7,772 nucleotides of DNA from Myxococcales bacterium (GTDB taxonomy: Bacteria > Myxococcota > Polyangia > Polyangiales > Polyangiaceae): positions 1 through 7,772 of the forward strand of contig JAGQIY010000697.1 of NCBI GenBank assembly GCA_020430865.1, written 5' to 3'. Position 1 is the first letter of the stretch; each line of letters opens with the position of its first letter. Positions 1-5,483 of the stretch are shown one piece after another. The notes under the pieces were generated by a model, which was not told the origin of the DNA, made no database searches, and saw nothing but the letters and a program-made list of their open reading frames with translations. The position numbers were made by a program, and so were the translations under genes.

Positions 1-846
1 CGGATACTTGGTGTCGAGATTCAAGGACCCTCGGGGCCGCCCGCGACTCACACCGCAGACTGGTACGTCCTGGCCTTGCCCGTGGAACGCGTGATCCCTC
101 TGCTCACGCTGGATCTCGTCACCGCCGCGCCGGAGCTCGCGGGGCTCACACACCTGCGCACGTCGTGGATGAACGGCATGCAGTTCTACCTGAAGGACGA
201 CGTGAAGCTGGTGAAGGGTCACGCCATCTACACCGACTCCCCCTGGGCCCTCACCAGCATCTCCCAGCAGCAGTTCTGGCAAGAACGCATTCGAAGCTAC
301 GGCGACGGACAGGTTCATGGCATCCTGAGCATCGACATCAGCGACTGGGATACGCCAGGCATCCTCTACAACAAGGCGGCGCGGGATCTCACCACGCGTG
401 CCGAGATCAAGAACGAGGTGTGGGCGCAGCTGAAGGCGGAGCTGAACGACGACTCTCACCCCGACCTCCAGGACGCCAACTTGCTCGACTGGTTCTTGGA
501 CCCGAGCATCGACGTCACGCCGAGCGGCGCGACGAACGACGAGCCGTTGATGGTGAACGTCGCCAGCAGCTGGCAGTACCGCCCGGAAGCTGTCACGTCG
601 ATCCAGAACCTCTTCCTTGCCAGTGACTACGTGCGCACGTTCACGGATCTCGCGACCATGGAAGGAGCGAACGAAGCGGCGCGGCGCGCGGTCAACGGCA
701 TCTTGCGTGTCTCGGGTTCCAGCGCGCCGGCGTGCGGCGTGTGGCCACTCGAGGAGCCGTGGTTCTTCGCTCCGGCTCGTGGCCACGACGCGCGCCGCTG
801 GGAGGCGGGGAGAGCCAACCTCTTCGCGCTCGATTTCAAGCCGTAG
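1..846 (+). CDS. FAD-dependent oxidoreductase, phytoene desaturase / hydroxysqualene dehydroxylase type (C-terminal part)
   Basis: The frame is open from base 1 to a TAG at 844-846 with no in-frame ATG or GTG at the left edge, so the N-terminal part, including the Rossmann GxGxxG dinucleotide-binding motif, lies outside the window. 281 residues are visible. ADWYVLALPVERV (visible residues 19-31) is the typical strand-loop of flavin amine-oxidase-like enzymes. SPWALTSISQQQFW (about 79-92) is a block I associate with bacterial hydroxysqualene dehydroxylase / carotenoid desaturase relatives. DYVRTFTDLATMEGANEAAR (about 209-228) is the C-terminal FAD-contacting segment, equivalent to the GD..ATIEGA motif. 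Family members dehydrogenate or dehydroxylate isoprenoid substrates, usually at the membrane; the exact substrate cannot be told from this fragment. The gene converges on the DUF2378 gene, with 40 bases between the stops. The family call is firm and the subfamily call weak. Confidence 0.8.
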   Translation, partial: RILGVEIQGPSGPPATHTADWYVLALPVERVIPLLTLDLVTAAPELAGLTHLRTSWMNGMQFYLKDDVKLVKGHAIYTDSPWALTSISQQQFWQERIRSYGDGQVHGILSIDISDWDTPGILYNKAARDLTTRAEIKNEVWAQLKAELNDDSHPDLQDANLLDWFLDPSIDVTPSGATNDEPLMVNVASSWQYRPEAVTSIQNLFLASDYVRTFTDLATMEGANEAARRAVNGILRVSGSSAPACGVWPLEEPWFFAPARGHDARRWEAGRANLFALDFKP

Positions 847-849
847 GCG

Positions 850-873
850 CGCCGGGTCAGACAACCCTCGGCG
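850..873. terminator. Possible bidirectional terminator hairpin between convergent genes
   Basis: The 40-base gap between the convergent stops at 846 and 887 contains an imperfect inverted repeat. CGCCG (850-854) and GGT (855-857) pair with ACC (864-866) and CGGCG (869-873), leaving a six-base loop and a two-base bulge (867-868). The location suits a terminator serving both strands, but neither side has a clear T-run, so Rho-independent function is uncertain. Confidence 0.3.
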
Positions 874-886
874 TCCCCGCCTGGGT

Positions 887-1576
887 TCAGTTGCTCCACT
901 CGATGGAGAACTCGAAGCGAATTCCCTCACCGTCGCGCTGCGAGTCCAGGAGCTCCACGGTCGGTTCACTGACGCCGTGGCTGTTCATGGTGCCGCGGAT
1001 GATGCCGCGGAACGTCGCGGGATAGAGGTCGCTCGGCTCCACCTTGCAGCGCCAGCGCGCCCGTCGGGCGCCGTCCGCCTCCACGGCGTGTTCGTTCCAC
1101 GGGATCGATACGCGGTATGCCTGGGCCAGACGCTCGAGCACCGCGATGGGTTCGCTACCGATGAACGCGCTGATCGTGCGTCCGACCATACTGGAGCGAA
1201 ACGTGGGGTAGAAGTCCTCGGCGATGCGCTCGAAGCCGTGCTCCAGCTTGTAGCCCGGGAACATCAGCGCCGAGGCCAAGAAGTACAGCTTGTAGAAGTC
1301 CCGGTGCGGCATCAGGGAGAAGGGGACGAAGCGAGTGCGCACTCCGCCAGCCTTCACCAGCGCCTTGGCCGCTTCGTAGCTCCGGGCCCGAGCGATCGTA
1401 TCCACCAGGCCCTGAAAGAACATGCCGCGTACCTGGCAGGTGACCGGGAACTCTTGAAGGATCTTGCGAATGCGTTCGCGATCCAACGCGGACACATCGA
1501 CCTGCGCCGCGAAGGCATCGGCCTCAGATGGCTCGATCGAGCGCGCACCCCAGTCGAAGTCGTTGAGCTGGATCAC
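887..1576 (-). CDS. DUF2378 / TIGR02265 family protein (myxobacterial)
   Basis: This predicted 229-residue soluble protein has no signal peptide or membrane segment. It resembles the DUF2378 (TIGR02265) family, a paralogous family of roughly 200-residue proteins expanded in myxobacteria and of unknown function. The recognisable blocks are QVRGMFFQGLVDTI (residues 48-61), the F-P-F--MPHRDFYKLYFLA stretch (83-101) and ERIAEDFYPTFRSSMVGRTI (116-135). A region with several Arg and Trp residues (168-180) and a beta-rich C-terminus ending in FEFSIEWSN follow. The start used is a GTG at 1574-1576 with a weak upstream AGGA; an internal start is possible because family similarity only becomes clear from about residue 45. 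The gene follows the metal transporter on the same strand after a 171-base gap with hairpins, so co-transcription is uncertain. The family assignment is from memory of its motifs. Confidence 0.75.
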   Translation of the reverse strand: MIQLNDFDWGARSIEPSEADAFAAQVDVSALDRERIRKILQEFPVTCQVRGMFFQGLVDTIARARSYEAAKALVKAGGVRTRFVPFSLMPHRDFYKLYFLASALMFPGYKLEHGFERIAEDFYPTFRSSMVGRTISAFIGSEPIAVLERLAQAYRVSIPWNEHAVEADGARRARWRCKVEPSDLYPATFRGIIRGTMNSHGVSEPTVELLDSQRDGEGIRFEFSIEWSN

Positions 1577-1614
1577 CCCGAGGGCATCCTACAGGCCGCC
1601 CACTGGGAAAGGAA

Positions 1615-1630
1615 GCGCGTGGAAACGCGC
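1615..1630 (-). terminator. Perfect 6-bp hairpin, possible terminator of the transporter gene
   Basis: GCGCGT (1615-1620), loop GGAA and ACGCGC (1625-1630) form a perfect inverted repeat. Read on the minus strand, the stem is followed directly by the pyrimidine-rich run TTCCTTTCCC, which resembles a weak intrinsic terminator 118 bases beyond the transporter stop. It also lies 38 bases before the DUF2378 start, so a 5'-leader hairpin of that gene is an equal alternative. Confidence 0.35.
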
Positions 1631-1657
1631 CCGCGGAGACTGTACGCCGGACGCCCA

Positions 1658-1672
1658 CAGTTGCCTCAACTG
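1658..1672. promoter_or_regulatory. Perfect dyad CAGTTG-CCT-CAACTG, possible operator
   Basis: CAGTTG (1658-1663) and CAACTG (1667-1672) are perfect inverted copies separated by CCT. On the minus strand the dyad overlaps a TTGAGG hexamer (1664-1669). A TACAGT hexamer follows 19 bases on (1639-1644), a poor -35/-10 pair that could drive the DUF2378 gene. The dyad could be a repressor site or an mRNA stem-loop. The inverted repeat is seen directly; the function is inferred. Confidence 0.3.
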
Positions 1673-1747
1673 GTCTTGCAGCCTCGGCGACCTCCGAACG
1701 CATCGCCCCCTGCCAGACCAGCCTTGTTCCTACGTGGGATGCCTGGC

Positions 1748-2365
1748 TCAGGTCGGCCAGCTCGAGACGATCCATCCGGCGCCGACCAGACACGCCACGG
1801 TCGCCGCGCCCAACATCAGCATCGGGCGCAGCTTCCAGCCGCCACGCTGGGCCAGCTCCCCCGCGACGCTGCCGATCACCATCATCGCCAACGTTGCCCC
1901 AAGGAAATACGAGGCCAGGTAGCCTGCCGCGCTCAGGGTCGACAGGCCAGTCGCCGGCAAGATGCCGATCAGGTGGCTGGCGCCCGCGGAACCGTGGAGC
2001 GCGCCCACGCCAAAGGTCGCACCGCGCTTGCGGTGGTGATGCTGGTGGTCGTGCTCGTCGGCACCACGGCTTCGCCAGGCCTGGTAGCCCTTCCAGCCCG
2101 CCCAGGCTCCGAGCGCTATGAGCAGGAAGCCAACGCCGAACTCCGACCAGCCGCTGACCAGGTGAATGGACAGCGTGTCTCTGGCGAGCAGGGCGATCGT
2201 GCCGATCAGGATCACCCCCGCGCCGTGCCCCATGCCCCAGTCCAGCCCCGCGAGCAGGCCGGAGCGCCGATTGCCAAGCGACAAAGGAGCCACGGCCGCG
2301 AGGTGATCCGGCCCTGAAAGCGCGTGAATCGCGCCACCCGCAAGTCCTGCGACGAGGCTCAACAT
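1748..2365 (-). CDS. NicO-type nickel/cobalt transporter-like membrane protein
   Basis: A 205-residue inner-membrane protein with about six hydrophobic segments (roughly 1-13, 38-60, 72-92, 115-138, 145-168 and 182-202). The first helix carries HALSGPDHLAAVAP (residues 14-27), which resembles the HX4DH nickel-binding signature of NiCoT/UreH/RcnA-type transporters but with five residues between His and Asp. The cytoplasmic-loop position after the third helix holds a histidine-rich run, DEHDHQHHH (103-111), and a second motif GALHGSAGASHL (121-132) opens the C-terminal half. These features suit Ni2+ or Co2+ transport, but direction (uptake or efflux) and ion cannot be decided. The reading frame stays open upstream to 2470, but that extension is not membrane-like and runs through the promoter region, so the ATG at 2363-2365 is preferred. 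A TTG start at 2360-2362 is possible. It is divergent from the pirin gene. Confidence 0.75.
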   Translation of the reverse strand: MLSLVAGLAGGAIHALSGPDHLAAVAPLSLGNRRSGLLAGLDWGMGHGAGVILIGTIALLARDTLSIHLVSGWSEFGVGFLLIALGAWAGWKGYQAWRSRGADEHDHQHHHRKRGATFGVGALHGSAGASHLIGILPATGLSTLSAAGYLASYFLGATLAMMVIGSVAGELAQRGGWKLRPMLMLGAATVACLVGAGWIVSSWPT

Positions 2366-2372
2366 CACCTCC
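2365..2372 (-). promoter_or_regulatory. Strong Shine-Dalgarno that overlaps the annotated ATG of the transporter
   Basis: On the minus strand GGAGGTGA runs straight into the ATG at 2365. From GGAGG the ATG is only two bases away, which is too close for normal initiation, whereas the next codon TTG (2362-2360) is five bases away. The ribosome may therefore start at the TTG, shortening the protein by one residue. The match is seen directly; the choice between the codons is inference. Confidence 0.5.
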
Positions 2373-2396
2373 GTCGTAGCACGTTGTGTGCGCGCC

Positions 2397-2420
2397 GTGC
2401 CACCAGAAGTTGGATGGCAC
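2397..2420. promoter_or_regulatory. Dyad in the divergent transporter/pirin promoter region
   Basis: GTGCCA (2397-2402) and TGGCAC (2415-2420) are perfect inverted arms. The dyad continues inward as CCA (2403-2405) against TGG (2411-2413), with one unpaired A at 2414 and a five-base centre. Nine pairs in 24 bases is notable in a 114-base intergenic region. It could be an operator controlling both divergent genes, perhaps for a metal-sensing regulator given the transporter, or a leader hairpin in the transporter mRNA. No classical promoter hexamers stand out on either strand. Confidence 0.4.
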
Positions 2421-2479
2421 AGACTGTTCCACCGCTCTGCCATTGTCAGCGTCCAGCGCCAAACCAACACTCAGCGGCC

Positions 2480-3529
2480 ATGGCAAGCGAGCCCTCTTCC
2501 CACCCAGTTCTCGAGAGCGCCCCCCTCGGCTTCCAGTGGCCGACGCTGGATCCGTTTCTGTTCTGCGTCCACCACGACGACGCCTACCCCAAGGGGAACG
2601 AGGCGCTCGGCCCCGACGCGAGCCTGGCCGGTCGCAACATCGGCATGGACTTCGAGCCCAAGGACGGCTGGCGCATGTACCACGGCGACGTGGTGCCCGG
2701 CTTTCCTCAGCACCCCCACCGCGGCTTCGAGACCGTGACCCTCATGCGTCGAGGCTACATCGATCATTCGGACTCGCTGGGCGCGACGGCGCGGTTCGGT
2801 CATGGCGATGTGCAGTGGATGACCGCCGGCAAGGGCATCCAGCACTGCGAGATGTTCCCGCTGCTGAATCGAGACGCAGCCAACCCGGCCGAGCTGTTCC
2901 AGATCTGGCTGAACCTGCCGGCCGCTGACAAGCTGGTCGACCCCTACTTCACCATGCTCTGGGCGGAGAAGATCCCCACGGTAACGTTCGAGGATGATGC
3001 AGGTCGCGAGACGCGTGTCACGGTCATCGCAGGCAAGCTCGGGGAGGCCGCACCGCCCGCCCCACCACCCAACAGCTGGGCGAGCCGCCCCGACAGCGAC
3101 TTGAACATCTGGACCATCACCCTCGCGCCGCGCGCGCGCTGGACCGTGCCCCCGGCGCTCGCGACGAGTCACCGCTTGCTGTATGTCTTCCGTGGGGATT
3201 CAATCGAGGTATCCGGGAAGGCGTTCACCCCCAGGCGGGTCCTGGTAGTTCAGCCTGAGTCTGCCCTGGAGCTCGTGAATGGCGAGGAGGAAGCCGAGAT
3301 CTTGATGCTCCAAGGGCGCCCGATCGGCGAGCCCGTGGCCAACCAGGGTCCCTTCGTGATGAACACGCAGGAGGAGCTGCGCCAGGCCTTCGCCGACTAT
3401 CGACGCACGGGCTTCGGCGGCTGGCCCTGGAAGTCCTCAGGCCCGGTGCACCCCCGGGAACAAGGGCGCTTTGCCAGACACCCCGATGGTCGGCGCGAGG
3501 AGCCGGGCAAGGCCTCCGCGGCCGAATGA
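2480..3529 (+). CDS. Pirin family protein (bicupin, metal-dependent)
   Basis: A complete 349-residue cytoplasmic protein with the bicupin fold of pirins. The N-terminal cupin has both metal-binding motifs: HPHRGFETVTLM with H78 and H80, and GKGIQHCEM with H122 and E124. These match the three His and one Glu that hold iron or another divalent metal in human pirin and E. coli YhhW. The second motif is usually HSE or HAE; here the middle residue is Cys123. LFQIWLNLPA (139-148) is the conserved pirin strand, and the C-terminal tail (GGWPW, 313-317, then an Arg-rich end) is typical of long bacterial pirins. Known members are quercetin 2,3-dioxygenases or redox-responsive regulators; neither role can be assigned. 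The frame extends to 2324 upstream, but ATG 2480 is chosen because pirin similarity begins there and the extension crosses the divergent promoter. No clear Shine-Dalgarno precedes it. Confidence 0.92.
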   Translation: MASEPSSHPVLESAPLGFQWPTLDPFLFCVHHDDAYPKGNEALGPDASLAGRNIGMDFEPKDGWRMYHGDVVPGFPQHPHRGFETVTLMRRGYIDHSDSLGATARFGHGDVQWMTAGKGIQHCEMFPLLNRDAANPAELFQIWLNLPAADKLVDPYFTMLWAEKIPTVTFEDDAGRETRVTVIAGKLGEAAPPAPPPNSWASRPDSDLNIWTITLAPRARWTVPPALATSHRLLYVFRGDSIEVSGKAFTPRRVLVVQPESALELVNGEEEAEILMLQGRPIGEPVANQGPFVMNTQEELRQAFADYRRTGFGGWPWKSSGPVHPREQGRFARHPDGRREEPGKASAAE

Positions 3530-3552
3530 CTCAGCTCTGGAGGCCCTTCTGG

Positions 3553-4434
3553 TCACTTCGAGTGCGAGACGCAGTGGCCTTCCCCGCGGAAGTGCCCGAT
3601 GGTGGACGTGAGCGCCTGGACGAAGTCGTCCAGGGTGTTCACTTCGCTCGCGCTGCCGGTGCCGTAGCTACCCTCCGTGATGTCGAACAGCTCGACGGAC
3701 GCTAGCTCCTCGCGGGTCACCTCGCCGTCCGAGTCGGCGTCCGCGGCTGCCATGCTGTTGAAGCGCAGCACCGCGTTCTCCGAGGTGAGGTCGTCGTAGA
3801 ACAGGTGATCACCGTGGACGGTGAGCTGCACTTTCTCGACGCCTCCGTTGGCGACCAGGATGCCCTGACGCACTTCGTTGCCCGCGTCGTCGACCTGGAC
3901 GCAGCTCATGTAGTGGGTCGTGTTCTTGAAACCCCACGCGAAGGTCTTGGTGTCCGTGCCGTTGGTCGCGCTGCCCTCGACGTAGACGCCGTAGCCATTG
4001 CTGGTCATGAACGTCACGTCCGCGTCGGTCACGCTGCCGCTCTTGGCTGGTGAGCTGACCGGACCAATCATGTAGCTCACGGTGTCGTAGCCACCCGACG
4101 CGATCCTGTCAGTCTGCCAGAGTTCTTGCGGGCCAGGCTTGGTCAGATCGACGAGGGTCATCGCGCCCTCGCTGGCGCCACCCGACTTGTTCGCGTCTGC
4201 GATCGTCACGTTTCCGATTTCGATCAGGAACTTGGAGTAGGTGATGGTCCAGCCGTCTTCGAACTCCGAGCCGGGGATCTCCTGCTCGATGTAGTCCTCG
4301 CCATACACGTTGAAGCTGGCTTGACCCTCACCCCCGCTGTCCTCGTCGTCCGAGGAGCCACAGCCCGGAGCCACCAAGAGCGTGAGGCAGCAGGCAAGGG
4401 CAAGCGGGGTGCGGGGAAATGGATGATTTGACAT
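3553..4434 (-). CDS. Putative lipoprotein with an EF-hand, third gene of the TonB-receptor operon
   Basis: A 293-residue exported protein of no family I recognise. Residues 1-24 form a signal peptide (hydrophobic LALACCLTLLVA) leading to Cys25 in the sequence APGCGSS, a somewhat atypical lipobox followed by an acidic/Gly tether. The body is beta-rich: GWTITYSKFLIEIGNVTI (61-78), a YVEGSATNGTDTKTFAWGF stretch (151-169) and TTHYMSC (172-178). Residues 232-243 (DADSDGEVTREE) are a canonical EF-hand calcium loop, with Asp at positions 1, 3 and 5, Gly at 6, Val at 8 and Glu at 12. The C-terminus is GHFRGEGHCVSHSK; Cys178 and Cys288 could form a disulfide. Its start has a good AAGGAG at 7 bases spacing. 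By eye it looks distantly related to the preceding lipoprotein. Likely outer-membrane- or surface-anchored partner of the receptor; function unknown. Confidence 0.8.
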   Translation of the reverse strand: MSNHPFPRTPLALACCLTLLVAPGCGSSDDEDSGGEGQASFNVYGEDYIEQEIPGSEFEDGWTITYSKFLIEIGNVTIADANKSGGASEGAMTLVDLTKPGPQELWQTDRIASGGYDTVSYMIGPVSSPAKSGSVTDADVTFMTSNGYGVYVEGSATNGTDTKTFAWGFKNTTHYMSCVQVDDAGNEVRQGILVANGGVEKVQLTVHGDHLFYDDLTSENAVLRFNSMAAADADSDGEVTREELASVELFDITEGSYGTGSASEVNTLDDFVQALTSTIGHFRGEGHCVSHSK

Positions 4435-4441
4435 TCTAGCT

Positions 4442-4464
4442 CTCCTTAATTTCCTTGGGGAAAT
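4442..4464 (-). promoter_or_regulatory. Ribosome site abutting a perfect hairpin before the EF-hand lipoprotein
   Basis: On the minus strand ATTTCC-CCAA-GGAAAT (4464 to 4449) is a perfect 6-bp stem with a four-base loop, followed after one base by the Shine-Dalgarno AAGGAG (4447-4442), then 7 bases to the ATG at 4434. A stem this close could tune ribosome access or protect the downstream message. The A/T-rich character stands out against the high-GC surroundings. Confidence 0.4.
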
Positions 4465-4490
4465 AGTGTGCTGGACGAAGGTCCGCCCTG

Positions 4491-4507
4491 GCGCTCATGA
4501 GGAGCGC
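4491..4507 (-). other. Intercistronic stem-loop GCGCTC/GAGCGC
   Basis: GCGCTC (4491-4496) and GAGCGC (4502-4507) are perfect inverted copies around ATGAG, midway in the 104-base gap between the two lipoprotein genes. No T-run follows on the minus strand, so it is more likely a processing, stability or attenuation element than a full terminator. A shorter GGAC-GAAG-GTCC stem (4473-4484) lies beside it. Confidence 0.35.
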
Positions 4508-4538
4508 TACTGAACCGATGTGTGGTGAGCCCCTCTGA

Positions 4539-5462
4539 CTAGTCGGGGATGAAGCTGAAGCGGTAGGCGACGGCCTGGCGTAGCCCGCGGGCGAACGCGT
4601 TGTGCAGCGGCGCCAGGATCGCGTCGTCCGAGGTGATCTCCACGACGCTCGCGTCGGTGGGGGGCGTGACCCGCGCCAGGTCGAGCTGATCCACCCAGTG
4701 ACTTGGATCGATGGTGAGTACGATCGTCCCGTCGCCCGAGACCACCGCCTGGCCTGAGTCGGCGCCATCGTCGAAGGGACAGCCTTCCACGGTGGGGACG
4801 CCGTTGGTGTCCAGGACGTCAGCCTTGTTCGCGAACAGCTCGACGTCGAATACGACGTCGCTCTGGCTCACGGTCGCGACCACATGGGCAACGGAGCCGT
4901 CCAGAGCGCTCGCAGCGGGGCCGGTCGGTGGGTCACCGAAGGTGAACCAGCCGGAACGATAGTGCCCGGTCACCCCTGCAGCGTCCGTCAGACTCGCCGG
5001 CGCGACGAGCAGGTCCACGCTGGTCGGCGTGAGCATCTCCCCGAGCTCGTCACCGGCGACGTAGTGCCCCGGATGGGCCTTTGCCGTAGGGATCTGAAAC
5101 CAGCCACGGAACAGGCTCGTCGGGGTTTGGGGGGGAGGCGGCACCGCGCCCGCGTAGCGCTGAGAGGTGTCCCCTGGCAGGACCCCTATCGCGGCGCCCT
5201 CGTAGTACCGCAACTCCCCGATGCTGAGCTCCACCTCCTTGAGCTGGATCTGCCAGTCGAAGCCGTTCGTGAAGGTCCCCCGGGCGACCTCCGCCAGATC
5301 CACGCGGGTATGCAGCGTCACGCGCTTGCCCGTCGTCGACTTCCCCGTTTCGTCGCCGCATCCGCTCTGCAGGCTGGCGATGCCGAGCCACAGGCCGTAG
5401 ACGGCTACTCCGAGCGAGAGGCGCTTCGTGAGCTTGACTAATTTGTCTTGTGGAAATTGCAT
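4539..5462 (-). CDS. Putative lipoprotein of unknown function, second gene of the TonB-receptor operon
   Basis: A 307-residue exported protein. The N-terminus is basic (KLVKLTKR), then hydrophobic (LSLGVAVYGLWLGIASL), leading to Cys35 in LQSGCGDE, a loose lipobox, so lipoprotein status is likely but not certain. The mature part is beta-rich with a GFDWQIQLKEVELSIGEL block (67-84), a Pro-rich turn (108-114), and the histidine motifs KAHPGHYVAGDELGEM (128-143), GHYRSGW (166-172) and PSHWVDQLDL (253-262). Cys228 followed by PFDD parallels the Cys-Asp-Asp block of the next gene. The histidines suggest metal or ligand contact, which is inference. It begins 21 bases after the receptor stop, with GGAG 7 bases before the ATG, so it is surely co-transcribed. 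The first codons are unusually A/T-rich, which may keep the start unstructured. I do not recognise the family. Confidence 0.78.
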   Translation of the reverse strand: MQFPQDKLVKLTKRLSLGVAVYGLWLGIASLQSGCGDETGKSTTGKRVTLHTRVDLAEVARGTFTNGFDWQIQLKEVELSIGELRYYEGAAIGVLPGDTSQRYAGAVPPPPQTPTSLFRGWFQIPTAKAHPGHYVAGDELGEMLTPTSVDLLVAPASLTDAAGVTGHYRSGWFTFGDPPTGPAASALDGSVAHVVATVSQSDVVFDVELFANKADVLDTNGVPTVEGCPFDDGADSGQAVVSGDGTIVLTIDPSHWVDQLDLARVTPPTDASVVEITSDDAILAPLHNAFARGLRQAVAYRFSFIPD

Positions 5463-5483
5463 GGGCCAGCTCCAGGTCGTCGA

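Noticed and set aside
617..2317. Very long plus-strand open frame (566 residues) across three annotated genes
   Set aside because: It runs antisense to the DUF2378 and transporter genes and overlaps the end of the oxidoreductase. The product is Arg/Ala/Pro-rich low-complexity with no domain, as expected for a shadow frame in high-GC DNA.
2366..2400. Cobalamin or nickel/cobalt riboswitch before the transporter
   Set aside because: The leader available between the divergent genes is too short and shows only a single hairpin, with no conserved riboswitch core.
2324..2479. N-terminal extension of the pirin frame
   Set aside because: It would overlap the start of the divergent transporter gene and the promoter dyad, is low in pirin-like sequence, and pirin similarity begins right after the ATG at 2480.
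1524..2486. Minus-strand 320-residue frame overlapping the transporter
   Set aside because: It is out of frame with the transporter and Arg/Gly-rich. The competing frame has clear membrane helices and metal motifs, so this one is a shadow.
2471..3172. Minus-strand frame of 233 residues inside the pirin gene
   Set aside because: It is antisense to a complete, well-conserved pirin and shows no recognisable motif.
3553..5462. Assigning the two lipoproteins to the MbnP copper-protein family
   Set aside because: A TonB-receptor neighbour and a beta-rich body recall MbnP, but I do not see its RFYVS-type strand, its Cys pattern or an MbnH-type di-heme peroxidase (no CxxCH motif in the window).
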